Source: Rachycentron canadum (lineage: Eukaryota > Chordata > Actinopteri > Carangiformes > Rachycentridae). From it: a stretch of DNA of 64,000 nt. The DNA lies in assembly GCA_038496675.1 (NCBI GenBank), contig CM076648.1, positions 12,299,152 to 12,363,151 on the forward strand, in the 5' to 3' direction. The translations under genes and the position numbers were made by a program. The notes beneath the pieces were generated by a model, which worked only from the letters and a program-made list of their open reading frames with translations, did no database searches and was not told the origin of the DNA. Below are positions 49,450-60,365 of the stretch, one piece after another (positions within the stretch are counted from its first letter, which is position 1; each line of letters begins with the position of its first letter).

Positions 49450-49561
49450 CTGAATCGTTTTATAACCAAACCCAGCTGCGGTCTGATGTGCGCTGCAGTC
49501 TCTGCGTGCATGTGCAAGTCTGTGTTGATCTGTATGATGTAGAGGGAGAGGAAGGGGCGTC

Positions 49562-49632
<71 letters not shown>

Positions 49633-49666
49633 TGGTATTTTTCCTCCCTTGACGCTTTTTTTAGGC
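49450..49666 (+). promoter_or_regulatory. alx4 proximal promoter and 5' untranslated region (candidate)
   Basis: TTTTATAACC at 49458-49467 is a TATA-like sequence placed about 200 bases before the start codon. If used, transcription would begin near 49490 and the 5' untranslated region would contain the (GA)n tract. This is a proposal from spacing only; an upstream exon is not excluded. Confidence 0.35.
49563..49628. repeat. (GA)n microsatellite next to the alx4 start codon
   Basis: Sixty-six bases of GA with one GAAA interruption near 49581, ending 38 bases before the ATG. Confidence 0.95.
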
Positions 49667-52600
49667 ATGAACGCCGAGACCTGTGTTTCATACAGCGATA
49701 TGACATCCATGGATTCATATTATAGCCCCTCTGCAGCGCAAGGTAGGGATCACCAGACGGACCACTTTAGGACATTTCCAGCCACTGACACCAAATACAG
49801 CCCCACTGCCTTCCTGCCCAACAAAGGTCAGGCTTACGGAGAAAAGTCCCGGAGCCCCTTCCAACAGGAGTGCCAGTCATTGGATGCCGCCGCAGCTGGG
49901 CAAGACTCTTTCAGTAAATACCACCTGTTTATGCAGAGGTCTTCTTGCAAAACACCCCCTGAGGACGGCAAACTGCACCAGGAGAGGGGACACAACGGAG
50001 CGCTCATCCCGTGCTATGGTGAGTGGGAAACAGCTTTGAGATGACTGAGCAAGTCCACTGAGTTTGGAAAGGTGAGGCGTCCCAAGACATAGCAGAGGAC
50101 CTGTCACCACGGTATCAGCAGAAATGTGGACTGTTAATACATTGTTATTGTATGAGTTAGTCTAAATGCAGGGAAAAAAGTTATTCCTTGAACTACAACG
50201 TTAGTTTTGTGTCTGATCATTCAACATATGGGCAGAAAAGTCTGAACCAGTCAGTCATCGCTCATTTTCCACCCGTTCCCACGAAACCCAAATATAATGG
50301 CACCTGATGGAGAGACTGACTATTATGACCCGACTGAGGCCACGGCTCTCCTGTTGTGTTTAGTGGTCACTTGGTGAAAACACTTATCCAAGAGCCGAGT
50401 TTGCAGGTTGAAGTCGTTTTTTCTTCCTGTCTGGTCTAAGATGGGAAATCAGCCTTTGAGAAAACCAGTTAGCAGCCTCCTTTCCTCTCCAGCAGCTCTG
50501 CACAGGACATCCCAGCCCGACACGACACGGCCCGGCAGTTCTGTGCGTAACGCAGTTGAGAAGAGGCGTAATCTTCCCGACTATCAAATTGTCCCTTTGG
50601 CCATCAAAATTAAATTAGGGCGCATTTAATGCGATAATCTGCATTACAATCCTCAATATTGGAGCTGAGTCGGACAATTGAATTAACAGGTTTTCAGATG
50701 GCACAAATAGTGAGCTCCAAACTGATAATATTTTCATTTCATTGCGCTGCCGATTGGCTCCAATTAGATTTAATTGCGTGGGGACGCTGCTGTAATGGGT
50801 GAATGATGAGGGTGTAAATAAAACTTTGACCCTCTTTAAGCAGGCGGCCACTTTGAAGCAGCAGCAACTCCTGTTTTTTACCACCTGAAACCCTCTTAAA
50901 CCAAACCACGCGACACCAAAATAAAAACTCAAATATCCTTAAAAAAAAAAAAAAAAAAACCTAAAACGTGGACAAATTGAATTAAGCTGCTTTGCGCTCG
51001 ACTACATCCCTGCCTGCTCATAAAGGAGAACACACACACACACACACGAATACTAAGATGTGCTATGATGAAAGTAAATTATTTCAATCCAAATTAAATT
51101 TATGTGTTCAGCCTTGGCCCACGAATAAAGTGGCAAAAAACCAGGAGCCAGACAAACAAACAAACAAATAAATATACAAACGACCTAACGAATAAGTTTT
51201 CTCTCAGAATGAGCGGAGCTGCTGTATAAAGACTGAGGATGAACAGCCATCATCATCATCATCATCATCATTGTGCGGCGCAGATCAAACACTCACACCC
51301 TTTTATTAAATTCCCTAAAACGCACATGCGTCTTAAGCCGCAGTCTCCGTTTACTCTGAGCTGAAAACATGCGGCATGAATATGTTTTAGTTTGGAGGTT
51401 ATGTACAGAGACATCACGGTCCTGGTTGAAATCACGAAGCTTGAGTGCTCTTTGTTTCTCTTCCTGCATAAATAGAATTTGATCTTGATGAAAGTGGCCT
51501 GTGTGATCCATTCAGAATAAATAACTAGGTTAAAACTGCCAGGATATAATGTCAATACAGCCCAGAAATGAAACAAAATTTCAAGTATTATACAGGAAAT
51601 TAAACAACATATAAAATGGAGTAAAATGAAGAGAGGCCAAAATGTTGCCCTTTCACGCACGGAGTGAAAAATCTTGAAGCTCTAACCCTTGAATGTCTCT
51701 TGTCCGTCAGCATCAGGATCAAATGTTTAGTGGAAGCAGTTAAAGGAGGTTTTGACAGTTTCTGGACATCGGCCTGCTGAAAAACATTTATCGCTCCAAA
51801 ATGTCAGAGATTAATACTTTTCAAAAGCTCATGTTCTTTTATGATGGCTGTTCGTTTTTTTTTTTGTTTTTTTTTACCCATTACCTATTAAACTTGACGC
51901 GGTAAATCGACATGAAATAAAATTTTATGTTCTGTTGTAAATAAGCCACAGTTACTGGGCCGTGAATTAACTCCATTTTTTAGTCCGAACGCATATGGTT
52001 TTTTATCTTTTTTTTTTTTTTTTTATATATAAAGTTTTCCAAAAACCTATCAATTCAACACTTTCTTTTCTCCAGGATTTTCTTTTTTAAATTATAAAAC
52101 ATTTTTTTGTAGCAGATCCAATGTGCATGAAGTTAAATTACATCACATTTCATCTGTTCTCCTTCTTTAGTTTTTTTTCCTTATTATTTTACCAGGGTTA
52201 GACTTGTACAGTGAAATATATCAGTGTTTTGTCAGTTTTACTCTGACACCTGATATTCTCGTCTTAAATGTGTAATGACCGGATTCACACTGAAGAAGCA
52301 GGAAAAAACATCTCGGCGCTGTGGACAAGAGCAGTTCAGGCAATAATGCGACTCAGATGTCAAACCTCTGTTTGCTCACTGTCACTTTATCAAGGCGATT
52401 TTTATATTTTTCCAGCGTTTCTGCGTTCACTGTCTTGTTTAAAAAAATATTTCATGATGCAAATTACAGTTAAAGTCGCACATGTCAGTTATATAAAATG
52501 ATCAAGATGCGCTGAGGCTGGTGATTATCACCGACTCTAGTTCATCTTTTTACTGACTGGACATAAATTGAAGGCAGCAGTAAACTTTGCAGAATTTACT

Positions 52601-55600
52601 AGCTGAGGAGAAAAATGATAAATGATTCCTGATGTTTTTATTGGAAAATGCTGGAGTGTTTTACTTCCTGGCTCACTTCTTTTATCAGACCTGTATTTTA
52701 CACAATTGCTGGGCAGTTTAAAAAAGATTTGCTTTGTTGTTGTAATTTGGGGCTTGATCCATTCAGTCAAAGGTGATGTGATGACCAGTCTCAGATCTGC
52801 CTGAAGCTGCCAGATATAACTAATGTTTTCTGGCTGACAAAAGAAAAACTATCTAATAAACATTTATGTACATTAGAGTCACTACAACACACAGTGATAT
52901 TGTTTTTACTCAACACGCTGCCAATCATCTTGCTGCGTGAAATCAACAAGGCAGCTCTTGGAGCTTGGACAACCTTCAGCATCAGAATGAGTAACACTGA
53001 AACAGTTTGTTGTAGGCTGCCTGACAACAGCAATTCAGGTCCATGGCAAAAACAGCGAAAATATGAGATAGCAATAAATAAAAAAATAAAGCAGTGGCAA
53101 AAGTAATCAGATTGTTTAAAGTATTAAAAGTACTCATCCAGCTTAAAGCCCCTTTAGTAACATGCAAACAACATTTTAGTGTAGTTATGTTTTTATACTT
53201 TACATAGTAGTAGTAGTAGTATTTGAATCTATAACATTGTAATGCATATATATGTCATATATTTTAGATGTATAATATTAATATAAAAAGTAACTAAATG
53301 TAAATGAAAATATTCTCTAAAACACAGCATATAAGTAAAGATAAAGTATCTCATAGTGTAGAAAAAGACCAACTGCACACCAACAATGAAAACCATACAA
53401 ATGTATTCGAACAGTTCAACTGGAGAGGAACGTTTTAATTGAAAAAATATGTCGCTTCATATATGGTCTCAAAGCACCCACCTACATGTCTTTGTGAGCC
53501 TCTAGACACAGCGCACTTCCTCCTCTGATATGTACGGGTCTTCTCTCGTTGTCTGAGGGTGCTGACCTTTAGCACAGCTTTCCTGTCCCCGTCTGTTTGG
53601 AGAGGAGGGCGAGTTCCCCCTACATGCACACAGCAGAGAAAATCCATTCGAAACCCCCATTTGAAACTCTCTGGTGTCAAAGCAGAGCTCTTTGCAACAT
53701 TTGGTGTCCAGTTTTACATGGTAAACATTTAATGACACCAGTAAGACAAAGGGCGTTATTTTGTTATTGGCCAAATTATAGTGGGAGTGTGACTCTCATC
53801 GCTTTTTAATCTGACTGAGATCTGCAGGGTGATGACATTGTTGAAACACTGCTGGTGAAATTTGAAGCCATAAAAGGCTGCAGTTTATTTCAGCGTTAAC
53901 TAGAAATTAGTTTTTGGGCAAACCTGGAACACTATCCAGTTCTGCTGCCATATAAGTATAAGTGTTTAATTTGTTGCAGAACCAGTGGAAGACAGTTATC
54001 TCCAGTAGGGCCAGCAATCAGGTGTGATTGCAAAATGAAGATCTCCTCTTTTGTCTTTTGATTCCCTCACCATCTTTACCCAACACAACCATTTCAGCCT
54101 CTCGTAATGGCCGTCTGCTCTGATTGGTTCGAACAGGGAGTAATGGGAACCAGCCATGCAGCCCAGACAACTGAAGCACACTTCAGCAAGTCGGTGACAT
54201 GAGTAGAGGTGACAAGGACTCAGGATCATTTTACCATTTAGCTTAAAGTTTGGCAGGGCAATTTACATTAGGCTCAGTTTGCATGGCCGAGTGAGAGCAA
54301 CGGGCAAAATGGCTCATGCAGTCCAGGACTTCCTCTGGTCTCTTCGTCAAATGTAAATGAAGACCCAACTGTGGAGGACTGCACCATGACTGCAGATCAT
54401 AGCTTCAGGTTTTGCATTTTTTTTTTTTTTTTTTTTTTTACCTGCTTTCTGTGGGAGTAGGAAAGTGATTTTTACGCTCAGTTGACATTATTCAATTAGA
54501 GTTTAATTTCTACATTATATTTGCTTTGCAAGGCTGAATAGTTTTGTGCACATTGTGGACAGTAATGGTCGACTGTTTTCAGGAAACACACCAAAGGCTC
54601 TTCAAGGTGTTTTCTAAGTTGTTGAATCAAAAAACAACTTTTCAAAAGGTACTGCATGATTTCTATTTCTATTCTAAAAAAAAAAAAAAAAAGGTTTCAA
54701 ACTGATGACCATTGAAATGTCAAATATTAACTTGAATGACAACTTAGTAAAATCAAAATATTTTACATGTTACATTAATACAGAACATAAATAAAACAGT
54801 TTCCAGCATCTATTCAACTTTATTAGTGTTTATAATTCTGTTCAATGTTCATTAGAAATAGAGACAGAATCTGATCTGGTGTTTTTGATACGCAGTTAAA
54901 TTGCACAGATAGCCCTACATTAACACGTTAACACATTAATACATTAATACACTATATTTTACTGGCAGCTATTTATATTAAAGCTTTACAAACCTGTTGT
55001 AATTTTCAGGGGTCAGGTTAGCTGGATGGACAGGCCTCAAGACAATAAGATGCTGTTGGTGACTGAACAGTTTTAAGCCTGTTTCCGTTGTTAGACGAGT
55101 ATAATTTCTTATGGACCTAAGACAGAGTTGTGATTCCAAACCCTGCAGCATCGTCACAGAGCACATTGTCAGGACTGTTGTGGAAATTGGTTTAATTTTG
55201 TGCTCTGCTGTTTGAACAGTCACATTTTCTGTCCCTAAGAAGTGATCGTGCATGTTGTCAAGTGAATTTGCCAACAAAGCATTTTTCATTTTTGTGCGAG
55301 CACACAAAAATGTATCCTAAAAAGTTTACACTCTCAGATTGAATGTTTTCTTTCAATCAGACAACAAAAGCATAAAATGAAGAAACTTTGTTTTGCTTCA
55401 AGGTCTGAGATAAACATTTGGAAGAGAGCTGGTGGGAAGGAGAGAGACACAGAGCCAGTGTGAAGAAGACAGAGTGTGAGAGAGGTGATTTATCAGTCTT
55501 AGACTTTATGGGGTTTTTTTTCTTTGCCTGTGAATTTTTGCACAGCCTGCACAAATGGATAAGCTATCTGCTCAGTCAGCAGTGTTGAATTTCAAAGTGA

Positions 55601-58600
55601 ATGGTTACCTGTCACATGGTCACAAAGGAAAAGCTTTTGTTAATAGACTTATATCTGTTGAGGTTCTGTCTGTAAGACACATCATCTGTTGAATCTGAAT
55701 CAAAGCAGCAGCATGCAAAATGCATTGTGTCTATGGGCGGTGTGTGTATATAGAGTATGTGAGTGTGTGTGTTGTCCTGAAATGTTCTGACCTACGCACC
55801 TGACAACACAAGCAACTATAGTGTCAAGCTATTCATAGTCACGTCATTTGTACTTCCAAAAGAGACAAGGTTAGGTTTCAGGAACAGAGCGACTTGACTG
55901 CATCTTCAGCAGTGATGGAGTAAGTATTAAGATCCTTTACTTAAACTAGTTATAGCATATCAAATGGTTGTGATAATTTGAAGACGGTGTTACAATGTCA
56001 AAGTCATTGCTGCAAAGTCACACAGCTTTGTAGGATATTGTGGCTTATTGTTTAGCTGTCAGGACACAGCAGCTGTTTTTAGGCTTTACCTGCTTCACTC
56101 AGAAGAGGAGACAGATACAGTCAGAGATTAACCAGTGAGTATTATGGAGCATTCAGGAGCTTAAAAACCCATATTTTCCTCAGGAGTTGGTGGAGACCAA
56201 AAATAGAGCTAAAACAGAGTGAACACATTTCCCAGGTGACCTGACATGCATCTCCTAATAAATGATAACACTGCTCCATAACTACTGGATTTTACAAGTT
56301 CACCATATAAACTTAAGATTAAATAAGTGATGATCAAAAGTAAAAGTATATAAGTATAAGTGAAAAGTATTATTAAGTATTAAAATAATAGTGCTGTTTC
56401 TGCTGCTTTAGCTTTTAACAGTTTCAATAGTAGTTTAAGCTTCAGGAACTCCCTAGTCTTAATTAACTAATCATATATTTTGTAAAAGGTTTACCTAAAA
56501 TGGTGCTTAAATAGGCTACAGTGAATGTAACTATTACTTTATATCATTGATCTTCAGTTGGTTGCGTTCATTTATGGAGTCACGCTCATCGAGCAAAAAC
56601 CAAAGGGAATCAGAAATAACTTCAAATATTATATGTATCCTATTCTTGTCTTGGTCTGACTGTTCGGTTAACATAAAATCAGGCACCAGTGTCTCAGCCT
56701 GGCTGAATCTGTGCCAACCAACCAAGATTTAGCAGTTATCCGCTGTTCAAAGCTCCATATTAGACCCCAATCCACAGTTTAAGTCAGTAAAACAAACCCA
56801 AAAACGCGCTCAAATAAATACTTTGCTCACATATTTCCTCTCCTCTGTCCTCTGCATTTAGTGTACTTTCTACTTTTTTCCATCTCATCTCATTACTCTC
56901 TTTCTCTCCATTGTATCTCCCTTTATTTCAGACATTTCTTTTTCTGTTTGAGCAGCATGTTGTTAATCTCTCTCAGTTGCGGCATGGTGTAATTTATAGT
57001 GTTTCCTCTTAACACTGTGCGCTGACCCCAGTCATCCCAGTGAGTAAAGAGGCATGGATGGTGCCCCGTTGCTTTACAGCCAGTTAAATTACACTTTGAT
57101 GTCGCCCCCTCGTTTTCAACTGTGAATTAATAGCTGTCCGCGCTGAACGTCTGACCCACAAGAACGTCAATTTTGGTGCTGATTTGGAACTGTCTCCAGT
57201 ATTAAAAATGAGGTGCAGTGGAAGCCAGTCTTTATTCAGATTTTGATATCAATGTCAACAGTGACGTGGTCCTATATAGCATCAGAAATACACACTAAAT
57301 TGTTGTGTATGTTGCATGTGAAAACTTGCATACAGACTTGAATACAGACTGTTATTCTGTGGTCAAGTTGAAATATACACAAGATGAACTGTAAGTCACT
57401 GCTCAGTTTGTTCTGAAGCACTTTCTGTGTGTTTGATTTCTGCAGAGCTTTCTCTGTGCCCACCACACAGAGCTGCAGACTCCTCTCTTCCCTGTGCACA
57501 GCCATTGTACCAGATGCTGACTGTTGGATCCACGGCAGTGAAACTAGAACATTCTGTGGTTGCAACTCAAAATATTTTGCATGGCATATTCTTCTAAAAA
57601 GAAGAAAGGGAATAGTGGTCTGTGAGTTTGCTGGATTATTGCTGGGACCTGGACACTACATGCAGAAGTGCAGGTGTAAGCTGAAATAGTCTTTTGTGTA
57701 ACGGAAGAAAAAGACAATTGTGCACATGAACACAGTCACTCCGTCAAGTCTCTTTTGTCTCTTTGCAGAGATTATGTCCTGACAGGCATTGTTTGAGGTA
57801 AGGCTTTCTTCAGTTGATCATACATATGGTGTCCTCTGCAGGAGGGCCCATTGCTATTCACCTTGGGCAATGTTGGAGAGCCTCGCAGCTACAGCAGATC
57901 GCATGGATAACAAGTCACAATATCCCACTCCTGCCAAAAAAACATCAGTGACATGCAATATAAACAATGGTCTTTGATCAGCGAGAGGCCTTATGATTTC
58001 AAACAGTCTGACAGCTTTCGCCTTGTGGGGCCTGTGGGTGCTGGCCAGGGAAATATGATGAAATAACTAGAGAGTATTTACAGTGGGATAAAACCCATTT
58101 ACTCTCTTCAACCCAAACAGGATGTGTTCGTCATGGACAGTGAGGCAATGTTGCGGGCGTTGAGACCCCCAGCAAGCCGTCTGCCACCAAAACATAGCTC
58201 CTCAGCCGGAGTCCATTTCCAATACTGTTGGGCAAACATCTCAGAAACAAGAGCCCCAGTGCTCATTGGATCTTGCAGGACTGAATTGCATCCTGGCTGA
58301 TGCATCCTTCAAAATCTGCATTGTGTTCTGCACGGGGCCTCAGACCAATGGGGATTTATTCTCTCCCCAAACGAATTAACAAAATAAAACAGCAGCTTCA
58401 TATGACAATACACAATTCAGACAATGCAATATAAACTAATCTGATATCATTACATCTGAAAAAAAATACATTTTGCTACTTGGCAGATATTCTTTTGCAC
58501 ATGTTCCTGTGAGACAGTTTGTGACAAGTTATCCATTCACCTCACCATGCAGCACATTACCCAACATGGCCGTGACTTGAGGGTCACTGGGTGCATGCGT

Positions 58601-60365
58601 GAGATCTTCTGTGCTGACTAATTACTGAGAATTGCACACGGAGCTCACATGAACACACACACCTCCTGGTTCTAACCTGACAAATCGCAGGGTGTGTGGA
58701 TGAGCAGAGATGTCCTCAATCCTGAAAATAACTTCACCTCAGATGGTATGAAGGAGCAGGAAGCTGCAGCACAGTTGCCACCTGACAGAGCCAGAGAGAG
58801 TTTGCTCACAGGCGTTACGAGGCAGGATGGAAGTATGTCCTATACACACTTTCAGCTATCACAGCCTCCACAATAGGAATGTCTATTTATCCAAAGATGT
58901 GTATGCGAACTGATTAGTTAAGTAAAGGTCAGCAGCAGATCGAAAAGAGCTGCCAGTTTAAACAAGAACACTGGCAGAGACATGGCTGTGGAAATTTATC
59001 ATCAGAGAGCTGCCTGAGGTTTTACAGTTAAGCTGCAGCCATGAAGCAGGCAAGTGTGTGTGTGACAGAGAGAGTACAGAGATGAATCTTTCACATTTTT
59101 GCATGTCTACAAATTACTCTGCTGCAAATTACTTATGGCAATCTTGCTGCCAGTTGACTCTGCAGTCAGATGATCGAACCCTACCATATGATAAACATTC
59201 AAAGTGGAAGGGATAGTTGTGTGTGTGTGTCCATGAAGCAGAGGTTGCAAATGGTTAGGGAGGATATACAGTTAAAAAAAAAAACAAAAACAAAAACCTG
59301 CGACTTTCTGTCAGCTTCAAATTATGAGCAGGGCGTCTAAATCCCATCACAGAATGATATATGCACTACAACGAGAGTCTGTATGCAGCCAGTGATCTTG
59401 GATATCCATTAATTACACAAGCAGATAGACAAATAATTTAACACACACACTTAGCACCACACACCAGATTTAAGATTTCACAATTTCAAGCAAGAAATTC
59501 CTTTATTCCACCCTATCACACCCCATTCCTGATTATTTAAGAAACAAATGAATTTTTTTGTGCTCATTTGAGATATTTTAATCTGTTTCCCAAAAACTTT
59601 CCAAAGAAAAATGTCACAAAAGCATTGCAACAAGCCAGTTTCAATAACTTGACTGAGGCACTAAAAAGAGAGAGTTGAGGATCTTTGAAGTCTGAATATT
59701 AACAGCTTTCCCCTTGTACTTTATTGTCTTATTCATCTGGAGAAGCCACACACATGACTTAAATCAGTCAACTGTGCAGAGAAGCCTAAATCTTGAAGAA
59801 GAGCAGTATATCATAATGAACATTTGTCTTATTGTACTTTTATATGCTGTATCATAGCCAAGTTAGAACAGCCCTTTTTGCTCAACTTCATGTAATGACT
59901 TTCATACTTTCCTTCATTTTCACATTCATCTTCAGTGAGAGGGTAAAAAATTCATAAAGAAATGTTTTGTTCTTGTTCTTTTAATCCTGGTGATATTATA
60001 AAAACATAACCTCTTTTAATTTCCATCTCTTCCCTGTCTCTGTAGGTAAAGATAGTTCAGGTCTGACAGAATCTGAATTGGCTCCGGACTCCGACCCACC
60101 TGGAATGGACACCAGTTATCTGGCTGTGAAGGATCAAGGTGTCAAAGCGGCCTCTGACAGGCTGCCAGGCACTGACTTAGCAAGCCCTCTGGACAAGGCT
60201 GATGGCGGTGAAAGCAACAAAGGCAAGAAGAGACGCAACCGCACGACCTTCACAAGCTACCAGCTGGAGGAGCTGGAAAAGGTTTTCCAGAAGACACACT
60301 ATCCTGATGTTTACGCTCGGGAACAGCTTGCACTGAGGACTGACCTGACTGAGGCTCGTGTGCAG
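49667..60365 (+). CDS. alx4: ALX homeobox 4, first two coding exons (partial at 3' end)
   Basis: ALX4 is a paired-class homeodomain transcription factor of craniofacial, skull-vault and anterior limb mesenchyme. Exon 1 is 49667-50018 (begins MNAETCVSYSDMTSMDSYYS); exon 2 is 60046-60365; they join in frame to 224 residues with a 10-kb intron. MNAETCVSY, the CKTPP motif in exon 1, GMDTSYLAVK, SPLDKAD and NKGKKRRNRTTFTSYQLEEL identify ALX4 rather than ALX1 or ALX3. The homeodomain starts at Lys179 (Arg183 is position 5, Phe186 position 8) and is cut after Gln224, position 46. This is the usual paired-class intron between positions 46 and 47, so the third helix and the C-terminal OAR motif are in exons to the right of the window. 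Exon 1 lacks the long Pro/Gln tract of the human protein. Duplicate a or b is not resolved. Confidence 0.95.
50570..50990. promoter_or_regulatory. Candidate regulatory segment D, rich in homeodomain sites
   Basis: Within 400 bases just downstream of exon 1 lie TAATCTGCATTA (50635-50646, two inverted TAAT cores, spacing 4), CAATTGAATTA (50675-50685) and AAATTGAATTA (50974-50984). The last two each differ by one base from the paired-class dimer site TAATTGAATTA. CAATTAGATTTAATTG (50761-50776) and the small palindrome CGCATTTAATGCG (50621-50633) also fall here. ALX proteins bind such sites as dimers, so an autoregulatory intronic element is possible. Conservation was not tested. An A run (50941-50959) interrupts it. 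Confidence 0.35.
51248..51271. repeat. (CAT)8 microsatellite
   Basis: Eight perfect CAT units in alx4 intron 1. Confidence 0.95.
53105..53345 (+). repeat. Copy 2 of the percomorph-type AGTAAAAGTA repeat
   Basis: AAAGTATTAAAAGTACTCAT near the start, a TTTTTATACTTTACATAGTAG stretch and CTATAACATTGTAATGCATA follow the same family as the copy at 7431-7600. A (TAG)n run at about 53205-53222 and an insertion disturb it. Confidence 0.5.
55912..56440 (+). repeat. Copy 3 of the percomorph-type AGTAAAAGTA repeat, interrupted
   Basis: GTGATGGAGTAAGTATTAAG and ATCCTTTACTTAAAC at 55912-55945 match the left end of the family. AAAAGTATATAAGTATAAGT at about 56338 matches its interior. About 350 bases of unrelated sequence lie between, so the copy is either interrupted by an insertion or two partial copies are neighbours. 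Confidence 0.5.
56980..57235. promoter_or_regulatory. Candidate regulatory segment E in alx4 intron 1
   Basis: GTGTAATTTA (56987-56996) and its exact reverse complement TAAATTACAC (57085-57094) flank the left half. The right arm runs directly into CTTTGATG (57094-57101, TCF/LEF-like), followed by GTGAATTAATAGC (from about 57121). The composition is balanced and repeat-free. Function is inferred only. Confidence 0.3.

Larger units (their letters stand above)
34446..49562. other. Intergenic gene desert, right part, upstream of alx4
   Basis: No gene recognised. It holds a long (AC)n and a (GAAA)n microsatellite, an imperfect hairpin near 37.5 kb, a coding-like minus-strand stretch at 38.65-38.79 kb and a candidate regulatory segment near 45.7 kb (listed separately). 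The rest is AT-rich, low in recognisable transposons. Confidence 0.4.
50019..60045 (+). other. alx4 intron 1
   Basis: Ten kilobases without exons. It contains a homeodomain-site-rich segment (50.57-50.99 kb), a (CAT)8 repeat, two copies of the percomorph repeat (53.1 and 55.9-56.4 kb), T and A runs (52010-52025, 54418-54439, 54676-54693), an 8-bp-period TAATACAT-like tandem at about 54921-54953, and a candidate regulatory segment at 57.0-57.2 kb. Confidence 0.6.

Noticed and set aside
49392..49718. Ser-Leu and Arg-Glu repeat proteins on both strands
   Set aside because: They are the (GA)n microsatellite read as codons, overlapping alx4 exon 1.
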